Notes under the pieces: generated by a model | The model's input: the letters and a program-made list of their open reading frames with translations, nothing else | Databases searched by the model: none | What the model was told of the DNA's origin: nothing | In this document: piece after piece, positions 29,577-37,831 of the stretch | Layout: every line of letters starts with the position of its first letter | Position numbering within the stretch: the stretch's first letter is position 1 | Source: Mycobacterium scrofulaceum | GTDB lineage: Bacteria > Actinomycetota > Actinomycetes > Mycobacteriales > Mycobacteriaceae | Assembly: GCF_001667885.1 (NCBI RefSeq) | Contig: NZ_LZJW01000012.1 | Location: 1 to 64,000, forward strand | Reading direction: 5' to 3' | DNA length: 64,000 bases | Translations under genes and position numbers: made by a program

Positions 29577-30611
29577 ATGCCCATCGCCACGCCCGAGGTC
29601 TACGCCGAGATGCTGGGCCGCGCCAAGGAAAACTCGTACGCCTTCCCGGCCATCAACTGCGTCGGATCCGAGAGCGTCAACGCCGCGATCAAGGGATTCG
29701 CCGACGCCGGCAGCGACGGCATCATCCAGTTCTCCACCGGCGGTGCGGAGTTCGCGTCCGGCCTCGGGGTGAAGGACATGGTGACCGGCGCGGTGGCGCT
29801 GGCCGAGTTCACCCGGGTGATCGCGGCCAAGTACCCGATCAACGTCGCGCTGCACACCGACCACTGCCCCAAGGACAAGTTGGACAGCTACGTGCGGCCG
29901 CTGCTGCAGATCTCCGCCCGGCGGGTGGCCGCGGGCCAGGACCCGTTGTTCGGGTCGCACATGTGGGACGGCTCGGCGGTGCCGCTCGACGAGAATCTGG
30001 CCATCGCGCGGGAACTGCTCAAGGAGGCCGCGGCCGCCAAGATCATCCTGGAGATCGAGATCGGCGTGGTGGGCGGCGAGGAGGACGGCGTCGCCCACGA
30101 GATCAACGACAAGCTGTACACCACGCCGGAGGATTTCGAGAAGACCATCGACGCGCTGGGCCACGGCGAGCACGGCAAGTATCTGCTGGCCGCCACGTTC
30201 GGCAACGTGCACGGCGTCTACAAGCCGGGCAACGTCAAGCTGCGCCCCGACATTCTGGCCCAGGGGCAGCGGGTGGCCGCGGCCAAGCTGGGGCTGCCCG
30301 AGGATGCCAAGCCGTTCGACTTCGTCTTCCACGGCGGATCGGGCTCGCTGAAGTCCGAGATCGAGGAGTCGCTGCGCTACGGCGTGGTGAAGATGAACGT
30401 CGACACCGACACCCAGTACGCGTTCACCCGCCCCGTCGCCGGGCACATGTTCACCAACTACGACGGCGTGCTCAAGGTCGACGGCGAGGTCGGCAACAAG
30501 AAGGCCTACGACCCGCGCAGCTACCTCAAGAAGGGTGAGGCCTCGATGAGCGAGCGCGTGGTGGAGGCCTGCGAGGACCTGCACTGCGCCGGCAAGTCCC
30601 TCGGCACCTAG
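29577..30611 (+). CDS. fba: Class II fructose-bisphosphate aldolase
   Basis: 344 aa, identical in length to M. tuberculosis Fba (Rv0363c). It is a zinc-dependent glycolytic and gluconeogenic enzyme that cleaves fructose 1,6-bisphosphate. Zinc and substrate residues appear in LHTDHCPKDK, ATFGNVHG and FVFHGGSGS, and NVDTDTQYA binds phosphate. The ATG at 29577 (MPIATPEVY) follows GGAGATC. An in-frame ATG ten codons upstream lacks a ribosome site. Downstream are two stem-loop repeats. Confidence 0.96.
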   Translation: MPIATPEVYAEMLGRAKENSYAFPAINCVGSESVNAAIKGFADAGSDGIIQFSTGGAEFASGLGVKDMVTGAVALAEFTRVIAAKYPINVALHTDHCPKDKLDSYVRPLLQISARRVAAGQDPLFGSHMWDGSAVPLDENLAIARELLKEAAAAKIILEIEIGVVGGEEDGVAHEINDKLYTTPEDFEKTIDALGHGEHGKYLLAATFGNVHGVYKPGNVKLRPDILAQGQRVAAAKLGLPEDAKPFDFVFHGGSGSLKSEIEESLRYGVVKMNVDTDTQYAFTRPVAGHMFTNYDGVLKVDGEVGNKKAYDPRSYLKKGEASMSERVVEACEDLHCAGKSLGT

Positions 30612-30624
30612 CGGCCCGGCCGCT

Positions 30625-30682
30625 CGAGTGTGAAGCTAGCCGCACACTCGGCGCCCAGCGTGAAGCTAGCTTCACACTCGGC
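30625..30682. terminator. Paired stem-loops from a 23-bp direct repeat between convergent genes
   Basis: GTGAAGCTAGC-NN-CACACTCGGC occurs at 30630-30652 and 30660-30682, differing at only two positions, with a 30-bp period. Copy 1 sits in CGAGTGTG-N10-CACACTCG. Copy 2 contains the perfect 16-bp palindrome GTGAAGCTAGCTTCAC (30660-30675). It lies exactly between the 3' ends of fba and the convergent membrane-protein gene, so a bidirectional terminator is likely. Confidence 0.65.
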
Positions 30683-30695
30683 CAACGGCGCACCC

Positions 30696-31523
30696 CTAGC
30701 CGCTGGGGGACTGGCAGATCTTCCACTGGTCGTCGCGGTACTGCAGATCCAGGCTGCGGGTGGAACGGACCTGCGGGTCGTAGGCCATGAACGTGGTGAC
30801 GTTGGCTTCGGCGTGCTGGCCGTTGACCACCACCTGGTCGATGCTGGCGATCACCGGATACTGCCTGGCCGCCGAGACCCGGCGATAGGTCTCGTCCCAC
30901 GAGTGCTCGTCGTAGTCCGCGTAGCCGTCACGGGTGTTGCCGCAGGTGATGGTGCGCAGCGTCGTCAGGTCGCCCTTTTGGATCGCGGTGTCGAAGCTTT
31001 GGATGGTCGTGCGGACCATGTCCTCCTGGGACACCTTCGTGTGCTTGCCGCGGGTGAGCAGCACCGTGCCCAGGATCGCGATCGCGGCCAGCGCCAGCAC
31101 GATCACCACCAGCGCCAGCACCCAACCCCAGTTGATCTGCCGGGACGTACGCAGCTTTCCGCCGAGCCGGGGCGGAATCGACTGCGGCACAGCGGGTTTG
31201 GGGGGAGTACCGAGTTGCGCGGTCTGGCCCTCGGGAGGGGTCGAGAAGACCTCGGTGGCGGGCTCGGGGGTGGTGGCGATCACCGTGGTCTCTTTGGCGT
31301 CGAATCCGGGCGCGGTGAAGCGGCGCTCGCGCTGCAGGGCGTCCGCGTCGTCGCCCGCGGCCCCCGGGTCGCCGCCCGAATCGGGGCGGATCACGACGGT
31401 CTCGGTCTCGGAGTCGCTCGGCACCAGCGGGACGCCCTCGGTCGCGTCTTCGCCTGATTGCGCGGCCCATTCGTGCCCGGGCGCGTTCGGCATGCCGCGG
31501 TCAGGCTCGGGTGGCTGGGGCAT
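30696..31523 (-). CDS. Single-pass membrane protein (Rv0361-like)
   Basis: 275 aa, as for Rv0361. An acidic and proline-rich cytoplasmic region (about 1-130) leads to one transmembrane helix (about 133-157, WVLALVVIVLALAAIAILG). An extracytoplasmic domain of about 115 residues follows, resembling NTF2/DUF4878-type folds (TTIQSFDTAIQKGDLTTLR, then YDEHSW). Two cysteines (TCGNT, ICQS) could pair. The function is unknown. Threonine-rich stretches in the N-terminal part could be Ser/Thr kinase targets, which is a guess. Confidence 0.75.
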   Translation of the reverse strand: MPQPPEPDRGMPNAPGHEWAAQSGEDATEGVPLVPSDSETETVVIRPDSGGDPGAAGDDADALQRERRFTAPGFDAKETTVIATTPEPATEVFSTPPEGQTAQLGTPPKPAVPQSIPPRLGGKLRTSRQINWGWVLALVVIVLALAAIAILGTVLLTRGKHTKVSQEDMVRTTIQSFDTAIQKGDLTTLRTITCGNTRDGYADYDEHSWDETYRRVSAARQYPVIASIDQVVVNGQHAEANVTTFMAYDPQVRSTRSLDLQYRDDQWKICQSPSG

Positions 31524-31637
31524 GAGTGCTGCTGTCCTCCGCTATCGGGTGGGGTAGTTGGAGAGCTTAGCGACCCGCCCCCCTCGATGGGGCGATGGTC
31601 GAGGTCCGCCGCCCCGGCGAAATTCGGGAGCTGCAGA

Positions 31638-32060
31638 ATGGGCATCATGACGCCGCCACGAGACTTGCTCGGACCCGACCCGACCCTGTTGCCGGGCGAT
31701 CCCGACGCGGAGGCGGAACTGCTCGCCGGTGAGAAGCCCGCGATCGTCGCCGCCGCGCACCCGTCGGCGTCGGTGGCCTGGGCGGCGCTGGCCGAGCAGG
31801 CGCTGGCCGACGAGCAGGCCATCACGGCGTACGCGTATGCCCGCACCGGCTATCACCGCGGTCTGGACCAGCTGCGGCGAAACGGCTGGAAGGGCTTTGG
31901 TCCGGTGCCGTATGCGCACGAGCCCAACCGCGGCTTCCTGCGCTGCGTGGCCGCGCTGGCGCGGGCCGCCGACACGATCGGCGAAACCGACGAGTTCCAG
32001 CGCTGCCTGGACCTGCTCGACGATTGCGACCCCGAGGCGCGACCGGCGCTGGGGCTCTAA
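31638..32060 (+). CDS. DUF3151 protein (Rv0360c-like)
   Basis: 140-aa cytoplasmic, mostly helical protein of the actinobacterial DUF3151 family, function unknown. Conserved segments include DLLGPDPTLLPGDP at the N-terminus, AWAALAEQAL, ARTGYHRGLDQLRRNGW and PVPYAHEPNRGFLRCVAAL. The ATG at 31638 has GGGAG 7 nt upstream, and a second ATG is 3 codons later. It is divergent from the Rv0361-like gene and ends 5 nt before the stop of the convergent CDF exporter. Confidence 0.8.
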   Translation: MGIMTPPRDLLGPDPTLLPGDPDAEAELLAGEKPAIVAAAHPSASVAWAALAEQALADEQAITAYAYARTGYHRGLDQLRRNGWKGFGPVPYAHEPNRGFLRCVAALARAADTIGETDEFQRCLDLLDDCDPEARPALGL

Positions 32061-32065
32061 AGGCT

Positions 32066-32962
32066 CTAGAAGCTTTCCGAACACGCCGCTTCGCCGGGCC
32101 CGTCGATCTGCACGGTCGCGTGCTCCAGCCCGCGCGCCGACAGCACGGTGCGGGCGTCCTGCAGGATGCGGGCGGAGTCGCCGGTGCTGCGCAGGTGCGC
32201 GGTGCACATGTCCTTGCCGGGCGACAACGTCCACACGTGCAGGTCGTGCACCTCGGTCACGCCGTCGACGGCGCCCAGCGCCGAGCGCAGCTCCTCCACG
32301 TCGATGTGGGTGGGCGACGATTCGGAGAGGATCCGCAACGCGTCGCGCGCCAGCGAGATCGCCCGCGGCAGTACCCATAGCGCGACCAGCACGGCCACCA
32401 CCACGTCGGCGTACGGCCAGCGGGTCGTGACGGTGACGATGCCGGCGATCAGCACGCCCAGGCTGCCGACGCTGTCGGCGACCACCTCCATGTAGGCGCC
32501 CTTGACCGCCAGGCTCTGCCCGGAGTGCGACCGCAGCAGCAGCGCGACGACGAGGTTGGCGAGCAGGCCGGCCAGCGCGACCACGATCATCGGCACGCCC
32601 GGGATCGACGGCGTTTCCTTCAGTCGCTGGATCGCCTCCCACAGGATGAACAGGGATACCCCCATCAGCAGCCCCGCGTTGGCGACCGCCGTGAACACCT
32701 CGGCCCGGTGCCAGCCGTAGGTCCGCGACGGCGACGAGCTGCCGCGGCGGGCCAGGGTGACGGCGGCCAGGCCCATGAAGACGGCGACGACGTCGGTCAG
32801 CATGTGGCCAGCGTCGGCCAGCAGCGCGATCGAGTTGATCAGCAAAGAGGTGGTCAGCTCGATGACGAAGAACGCCGCCAGGATCGCGGCGGCGGCGATC
32901 ATGCGGGGGATCAGCCGGGACCCATCGGTCTCGGCGGGACTGTGATTGTGGCCGGCGCCCAT
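32066..32962 (-). CDS. Cation diffusion facilitator metal exporter
   Basis: 298-aa CDF transporter exporting Zn, Co, Ni, Fe or similar divalent ions in exchange for protons. A His-containing N-terminus (MGAGHNHSP) precedes six helices. Metal-site signatures are LLADAGHMLTD in helix II and EVVADSVGS in helix V. A cytoplasmic ferredoxin-like domain ends the protein (HDLHVWTLSPGKDMCTAHL). The ATG at 32962 is preferred over a GTG at 32986 for two reasons: TATATT lies 7 nt before it, the leaderless spacing, and the earlier GTG is inside the operator. The metal cannot be assigned from sequence alone. Confidence 0.88.
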   Translation of the reverse strand: MGAGHNHSPAETDGSRLIPRMIAAAAILAAFFVIELTTSLLINSIALLADAGHMLTDVVAVFMGLAAVTLARRGSSSPSRTYGWHRAEVFTAVANAGLLMGVSLFILWEAIQRLKETPSIPGVPMIVVALAGLLANLVVALLLRSHSGQSLAVKGAYMEVVADSVGSLGVLIAGIVTVTTRWPYADVVVAVLVALWVLPRAISLARDALRILSESSPTHIDVEELRSALGAVDGVTEVHDLHVWTLSPGKDMCTAHLRSTGDSARILQDARTVLSARGLEHATVQIDGPGEAACSESF

Positions 32963-32969
32963 GGCGAGC

Positions 32970-32994
32970 AATATATGCGGATTCACGCATATAT
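32970..32994 (-). promoter_or_regulatory. Inverted-repeat operator overlapping the CDF -10
   Basis: ATATATGCG-N6-CGCATATAT (32971-32994) has perfect 9-bp arms. On the minus strand the -10 TATATT (32975-32970) sits in the arm next to the gene, 7 nt from the ATG. AT-rich imperfect or perfect 9-12-bp arms with ATATGC are typical of ArsR/SmtB metal sensors such as KmtR, NmtR and SmtB. No sensor gene is encoded nearby, so control would come from a regulator elsewhere. Confidence 0.75.
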
Positions 32995-33002
32995 GGCAAG
33001 GG

Positions 33003-33776
33003 TCAGAACCAGCGGCTCCAGAAGCGGGTCAGCACGTTGCCCGCCGACACCAGCCACGTCGGCACCCCCGAGAACTCGAACAGCCAGAGCACGGCCGCGA
33101 AAAACCAATGGCCCGCCGGCAACAGCAGGAACAGCAGGATGAACAGGCCCCACTGCTTGGCCGGCGCCACCGCGCGCTGGGTCTCGGGGCTCAGGTGCGG
33201 TTCCAGCGCGTCGTAGCCGTCCAGGCCCGGGATGGGCAGCACGTTCAGCACCACCGCGGTCAGCTGCAGGAAGCCCAGGAAGGCCACCCCGGCCCAGAGC
33301 ACCGCGTGGGCCGGGTCGTACAGCAGCCGCGTGAGCGTGAGCAGCAGCACCGCCAGCACCAGGTTGGCCGCCGGTCCCGCGAGGCTGACCAGGGTGCGGC
33401 GGTTCGGTGTCATGAACCACGTCCGCAGGTACACGGCGGCGCCCGGCAGCCCGATCCCGCCCAGCGCGATCACCACCATCGGCAGCAGCAGCGACAGCGC
33501 CGGATGGCTGTAGCGCCGCGGGTCCAGCGTCAGGTAGCCGCGCACCGCGGCGTCGTGGTCGCCGAAACGCCAGGCGGTGACCGCGTGCCCGAATTCGTGC
33601 AGGCACAGCGACACCAGCCAGCCGGCGATGACGAAGGTGAACACCCCGACGTACGCCATCGGCCGCACGCTCGTCCCGGCCAGCCAGGCCAGCGCGCCGC
33701 CGGCCGCCGTCACGGCCAGCAGGGCCAGGAAGATGGGGCTGGGTCGCACCGATTCGCGCCGGCCGGGCAGGTTCAC
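33003..33776 (-). CDS. M50-family site-2-type membrane metalloprotease (Rv0359-like)
   Basis: 257-aa polytopic membrane protein with the zinc motif HEFGH at residues 60-64. The third-ligand motif is seen in VLNVLPIPGLDGYD. The core is the S2P fold without a PDZ domain, and about six helices are predicted. Such minimal M50 proteins cleave within membranes, but no substrate is known for this branch. It follows the Rv0358-like gene by 9 nt on the same strand, forming a two-gene unit. Confidence 0.83.
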   Translation of the reverse strand: MNLPGRRESVRPSPIFLALLAVTAAGGALAWLAGTSVRPMAYVGVFTFVIAGWLVSLCLHEFGHAVTAWRFGDHDAAVRGYLTLDPRRYSHPALSLLLPMVVIALGGIGLPGAAVYLRTWFMTPNRRTLVSLAGPAANLVLAVLLLTLTRLLYDPAHAVLWAGVAFLGFLQLTAVVLNVLPIPGLDGYDALEPHLSPETQRAVAPAKQWGLFILLFLLLPAGHWFFAAVLWLFEFSGVPTWLVSAGNVLTRFWSRWF

Positions 33777-33785
33777 CGGTCGAAA

Positions 33786-34415
33786 CTATCGGACCGCCAG
33801 CCACCCCTCGACGTTGCGGTAGAACGTCGAGCGGCGCGCCGGGCGCGGCGCGGGCACGCCGTCGCGCACCACGGCGACGCCGGTGCTGCCCAGCTGGACC
33901 GCGCGGCCGGCGACCCAGCGGCGCCGGCCCACGCGGGCGCGCAGGCCGGGCACGGCCAGCGTCGGCTCGACGTGTACGCCGGGGACGTCGCCGTCGAACA
34001 ACACCGCGTCGTCGACGACGGCCTCGCCCCGGATGGCCGGCTCGCCCGCGGGCGGCACCCAGCTGGCCCGGCCGACGACCACCGATCCGGTCTCGTCGCG
34101 GACCAGGGTCACCCGCCGCGCGGTGCCGCGCCGGGCGCACCGCGCCGCGCGACGCCCGGCGGGCAGGCGGTAGATCCGGCTCGCGCGGGTGCGCCGGCGC
34201 GGCACGTAGGCCACCTCGACGTCGAGCCGGTCCGCGCGCAGCAGCCGGGTCAGCACGGCGGCGAGGTCGGCGTCCGCGCCGACCACCGCCAGCCGCCGGT
34301 ACGGCCCGACGGCGGCGTCGAGATCGGCCGTATGGACCGGGAGGCCGGTCAGCGGCCGCGGCACCCGGCGATCACCGAAGAGCAGCACCGCTACCGCGCG
34401 ATCGTCTTGCTTCAC
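33786..34415 (-). CDS. Conserved mycobacterial protein of unknown function (Rv0358-like)
   Basis: 209-aa very Arg/Val/Ala-rich protein with a predicted pI well above neutral. The first 65 residues have a Rossmann-like look (YRRLAVVGADADLAAVLTRLL). The remainder is b-rich with repeated RVG/VRD turns. No catalytic motif is recognisable. It starts with GTG (34415) and is translated just ahead of the M50 protease, which hints at a shared role. It is divergent from the histidine phosphatase gene. The 185-bp gap between them contains a possible -10 TACTTT (34569-34574) for the rightward gene and nothing else I can identify. Confidence 0.6.
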   Translation of the reverse strand: MKQDDRAVAVLLFGDRRVPRPLTGLPVHTADLDAAVGPYRRLAVVGADADLAAVLTRLLRADRLDVEVAYVPRRRTRASRIYRLPAGRRAARCARRGTARRVTLVRDETGSVVVGRASWVPPAGEPAIRGEAVVDDAVLFDGDVPGVHVEPTLAVPGLRARVGRRRWVAGRAVQLGSTGVAVVRDGVPAPRPARRSTFYRNVEGWLAVR

Positions 34416-34600
34416 CAGCGGTCCAAGCCAATACCCTTGTCTTGCAATATCTCTCGTTAGCTCGGCGGCCAGACTAGCTGCGGGCCGGAAGATCTCGTCA
34501 TCACGACGTGGTCACAACATGATTCCGGACTGCGAAAGTCGTTGCGCCACCGCCCGATGGCAACCGGATACTTTACTCCTGCCACGGGGTCAACGAGTGG

Positions 34601-35614
34601 GTGGCCAAGGGAACGGAGAACTGCCATTCGCCGACTCACCGCCTTCTTCTCAACCGCGCGAACCGCGTCGCCCGCGTTTGGCGCCGGCCCCACGCGCGTC
34701 CGTTGCTAGCGAGGCAACTGCGCCGCGTTGGCGCCGTAGCGGTTTCGGCCGTGCTGCTGTGCGTCGAACCGGCGGCGGCCTCGGCCGACGAATCGATCGT
34801 GATCGACTTGGTGCGGCATGGCCAGTCGGAGGCCAATGCGGCCAGTGTGATCGACACCTCGGTGCCCGGAACGGTGCTCACTGCGCTCGGCCAGCAACAG
34901 GCGCAGAACATCGCCGGCGCGCTGGCCGCGCAGGGTCCGTTCGCGGGGATCTTCGCGTCGCAGCTGACCAGGACACAGCAGACGGCCGCCCCGTTGGCGG
35001 CCGCGTTGGGGATGAACGTCCAGGTATTGCCGGGGCTCAACGAGATCGATGCCGGCGCCTTCAATGGGCAACCGCAGTTCAGCCTTGCGGGCCTGGCATA
35101 CCTGCTGGGCCCGGTGGCGTGGCTGTTGGGACTTCGCGTCGTGCCGATGCTGGCTCCGGGCTCCACCGACACCAACGGATTCGAATTCCACAAACGCTTC
35201 AACGGCGCGCTGCAGACGATGTACGGCAACGCGGCGACCGACGCGGGTCGATTCAACGACTCCCTGCAAACGATCTACGGCAACGCCATGGCCAACCCGG
35301 TCCGGACCGCGGGCGGCAAGATCACCGAAGTGGCGTTCTCCAGCGAGTTCGCCATCGGCGTCGGGACGATGATGAGCGTCCGAAACCCCGACCCGCTGCT
35401 CCTGCTCTTCGACCCGCTGCCCAACACCGGCGTCGTGGTGATCCAGGGCAACCCGCACGACGGCTGGACCCTGGTCAGTTGGAACGGGAAACCGGTGTGG
35501 CAGGGCTGGGCGGCCAAGAGGACCGACCGCGACCCCAAGCAGCCCCTGTGCCTGATGCTGGACGCACCGACCGCCGGCGGGGTATGCGCTGCTAAACCGC
35601 ACGCGACGCCGTGA
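34601..35614 (+). CDS. Exported histidine phosphatase (phosphoglycerate mutase-like)
   Basis: Up to 337 aa. The catalytic motif is DLVRHGQSEAN (His nucleophile). The Arg of QLTRTQQTA follows, then an Asp/Glu region in LNEIDAGAFNG. A hydrophobic signal segment (RVGAVAVSAVLLCV, then AAASA) directly precedes the domain, so the protein is probably secreted. The N-terminus before it is unusually long. The real start may be a TTG at about 34703 and not GTG 34601. A long insert (about 165-250) with repeated MYGNAATDAGRFNDS / IYGNAMANP units separates the two catalytic halves. Substrate unknown. Confidence 0.7.
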   Translation: MAKGTENCHSPTHRLLLNRANRVARVWRRPHARPLLARQLRRVGAVAVSAVLLCVEPAAASADESIVIDLVRHGQSEANAASVIDTSVPGTVLTALGQQQAQNIAGALAAQGPFAGIFASQLTRTQQTAAPLAAALGMNVQVLPGLNEIDAGAFNGQPQFSLAGLAYLLGPVAWLLGLRVVPMLAPGSTDTNGFEFHKRFNGALQTMYGNAATDAGRFNDSLQTIYGNAMANPVRTAGGKITEVAFSSEFAIGVGTMMSVRNPDPLLLLFDPLPNTGVVVIQGNPHDGWTLVSWNGKPVWQGWAAKRTDRDPKQPLCLMLDAPTAGGVCAAKPHATP

Positions 35615-35683
35615 GCCGCGGCCGTAAAGGACACGAGTCGCGACCAAACGGCCCTTGGCGCGGGTGCGTCGCTACCCGACGTT

Positions 35684-35689
35684 TAGGAT
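35684..35689 (+). promoter_or_regulatory. -10 box upstream of the purA leader ORF
   Basis: TAGGAT, 6 nt, GTG 35696. The transcript would start at the GTG and reach purA 173 nt later. Confidence 0.5.
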
Positions 35690-35695
35690 CGCCAC

Positions 35696-35851
35696 GTGAG
35701 CGCGTCAAGCAAAGATGCCTCCAGCTACGCGCACGGTCCCGGAGCGCTCAACTGGGACCCTGGTGCGGGCCGGCAGCTCGAGCCACCGGGTGATGCCGCA
35801 AGCCGTTGCAGCGCCGCAAGATACGGTGCGCTGCCAGTCGAACCACAGTAA
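35696..35851 (+). CDS. Candidate leaderless 51-aa small protein or leader peptide before purA
   Basis: A GTG placed 6 nt after TAGGAT opens a 51-codon frame (starts [16 protein letters not shown], ends PVEPQ) that stops 17 nt before the purA ATG. It is Ser/Ala/Gly/Pro-rich with one Trp and no transmembrane segment. Placement suggests either a leader ORF affecting purA translation or a small protein co-expressed with it. The predicted leaderless start is the main support. I recognise no family. Confidence 0.4.
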   Translation: MSASSKDASSYAHGPGALNWDPGAGRQLEPPGDAASRCSAARYGALPVEPQ

Positions 35852-35868
35852 GCAGGCGGGAGCTAGTC

Positions 35869-37167
35869 ATGCCGGCAATCGTCCTCATCGGAGCCCAATG
35901 GGGCGACGAGGGCAAAGGGAAGGCCACTGACCTGCTCGGTGGGCGCGTGCAGTGGGTGGTGCGCTACCAGGGGGGCAACAACGCCGGGCACACCGTCGTC
36001 TTGCCCAGCGGCGAGAACTTCGCGCTGCACCTGATCCCGTCGGGCGTGCTGACCCCCGGCGTCACCAACGTCATCGGCAACGGTGTGGTGGTCGACCCCG
36101 GCGTGCTGCTCGACGAGCTCAAGGGCCTCGAGGACCGCGGCGTGGACACCACCAAGCTGCTGATCTCCGCCGACGCGCACCTGCTGTTGCCCTACCACGT
36201 CGCCATCGACAAGGTCACCGAGCGCTACATGGGCAACAAGAAGATCGGCACCACCGGCCGCGGCATCGGGCCCTGCTACCAGGACAAGATCGCGCGTCAG
36301 GGCATCCGGGTCGCCGACGTGCTCGACCCCGACCAGTTGACCCACAAGATCGAGGCCGCGCTGGAACTGAAGAACCAGATCCTGGTCAAGATCTACAACC
36401 GCAAGGCGCTGGACCCCCACCAGGTCGTCGACGCCCTGCTGCAGCAGGCCGAGGGCTTCCGGCACCGGATCCGCGACACCCGGCGGCTGCTCAACACCGC
36501 GCTCGAGACCGGCGAGACGGTGCTGCTGGAGGGCTCCCAGGGCACCCTGCTCGACGTCGACCACGGCACGTATCCCTATGTGACCTCGTCGAATCCGACC
36601 GCGGGCGGCGCGGCCGTCGGGTCCGGAATCGGCCCCACCCGCATCACCGCCGTGCTGGGGATCCTCAAGGCCTACACCACCCGCGTCGGGTCCGGGCCGT
36701 TCCCCACCGAGCTGTTCGACGAGAACGGCGAGTACCTGTCCAAGACGGGCGGCGAGTTCGGCGTCACCACCGGGCGGCGGCGCCGCTGCGGCTGGTTCGA
36801 CGCGGTGATCGCGCGCTACGCCACGCGGGTCAACGGCATCACCGACTTCTTCCTGACCAAGCTCGACGTGCTGTCCAGCCTGGAGACGGTGCCCATCTGC
36901 GTCGGTTATCGGATCGACGGCGACCGCACCAACGACATGCCGATGACACAGAGCGACCTCGCCCGCGCCGAGCCGATCTACGAGGAGCTGCCCGGCTGGT
37001 GGGAGGACATCTCCGGCGCACGCGAATTCGACGACCTGCCCGCCAAGGCGCGTGACTACGTGCTGCGGCTGGAAGAGCTTGCCGGGGCCCATGTTTCGTG
37101 CATCGGCGTCGGTCCGGGACGGGAACAGACGATCGTGCGCCGCGACGTGCTGGCGGCGCGCCCGTGA
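35869..37167 (+). CDS. purA: Adenylosuccinate synthetase PurA
   Basis: 432 aa, as in M. tuberculosis (Rv0357c). It joins IMP and aspartate using GTP, the first step from IMP to AMP. The P-loop-like motif is [16 protein letters not shown] contains the catalytic His, and [14 protein letters not shown] and the C-terminal [12 protein letters not shown] are family signatures. The ATG at 35869 follows GGGAGC. The stop overlaps the next gene's GTG by 4 nt. Confidence 0.97.
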   Translation: MPAIVLIGAQWGDEGKGKATDLLGGRVQWVVRYQGGNNAGHTVVLPSGENFALHLIPSGVLTPGVTNVIGNGVVVDPGVLLDELKGLEDRGVDTTKLLISADAHLLLPYHVAIDKVTERYMGNKKIGTTGRGIGPCYQDKIARQGIRVADVLDPDQLTHKIEAALELKNQILVKIYNRKALDPHQVVDALLQQAEGFRHRIRDTRRLLNTALETGETVLLEGSQGTLLDVDHGTYPYVTSSNPTAGGAAVGSGIGPTRITAVLGILKAYTTRVGSGPFPTELFDENGEYLSKTGGEFGVTTGRRRRCGWFDAVIARYATRVNGITDFFLTKLDVLSSLETVPICVGYRIDGDRTNDMPMTQSDLARAEPIYEELPGWWEDISGAREFDDLPAKARDYVLRLEELAGAHVSCIGVGPGREQTIVRRDVLAARP

Positions 37168-37802
37168 CGGAGCCGGACCCGAAGGAACTCGATCCCGACT
37201 ACGAACACCACGGCGGCTTTCCCGAGTACGGCCCGGCCAGCCCGGGCCCAGGGTTCGGCCGGTTCGTCGCGGCCATGCGCGCTCTGCAGGACCTGGCGGT
37301 GTCCGCCGACCCCGGCGACGACGTGTGGGACCGAGCGGCCGACCGCGCCGCCGCCCTGGTGGAGCTGCTGGGCCCGTTCCAGACCGACGAGGGCAAGGCG
37401 CCGGCCGGGCGCACGCCCGACCTGCCCGGGATGGGCAGCCTGCTGCTGCCGCCCTGGACGCTGACCAAGTACGCGCCGGACGGGGTCGAGATGACCGGCT
37501 ACTTCAGCCGGTTCCATGTCGGCGGAAACCACGCCGTGCACGGCGGTGTGCTGCCACTGCTGTTCGACCACATGTTCGGCATGGTTTCGCACGCCGCGGG
37601 GCGACCGATCAGCCGCACCGCCTTCCTGCACGTCGACTACCGCAAGATCACCCCGATCGATGCGCCGCTGGCGGTGCGCGGGCGCGTCACGAGCACCGAG
37701 GGCCGCAAGGCGTTCGTCGCCGCCGAACTCGTCGACGGTGACGACGCGGTGCTGGCCGAGGCCAACGGGCTGATGGTGCGGTTGCTTCCCGGTCAGCCCT
37801 GA
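37164..37802 (+). CDS. Hotdog-fold thioesterase-like protein (Rv0356c-like)
   Basis: 212-aa protein with an N-terminal helical extension of about 90 residues and a C-terminal PaaI-like hotdog domain. The domain contains the conserved [18 protein letters not shown], in which HGG and the Asp are the usual thioesterase motif, and [15 protein letters not shown]. Acyl-CoA substrate unknown. The GTG start is coupled to the purA stop by GTGA. In H37Rv the same pair is Rv0357c-Rv0356c. Confidence 0.82.
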   Translation: MTEPDPKELDPDYEHHGGFPEYGPASPGPGFGRFVAAMRALQDLAVSADPGDDVWDRAADRAAALVELLGPFQTDEGKAPAGRTPDLPGMGSLLLPPWTLTKYAPDGVEMTGYFSRFHVGGNHAVHGGVLPLLFDHMFGMVSHAAGRPISRTAFLHVDYRKITPIDAPLAVRGRVTSTEGRKAFVAAELVDGDDAVLAEANGLMVRLLPGQP

Positions 37803-37819
37803 GGGTCGCGCCGCGCACC

Positions 37820-37825
37820 TATCCT
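37820..37825 (+). promoter_or_regulatory. -10 box of a leaderless purT transcript
   Basis: TATCCT, 6 nt, GTG 37832, with no Shine-Dalgarno sequence. It implies a new transcription unit starts at purT, exactly where the inferred inversion ends. Confidence 0.55.
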
Positions 37826-37831
37826 TGAGCG

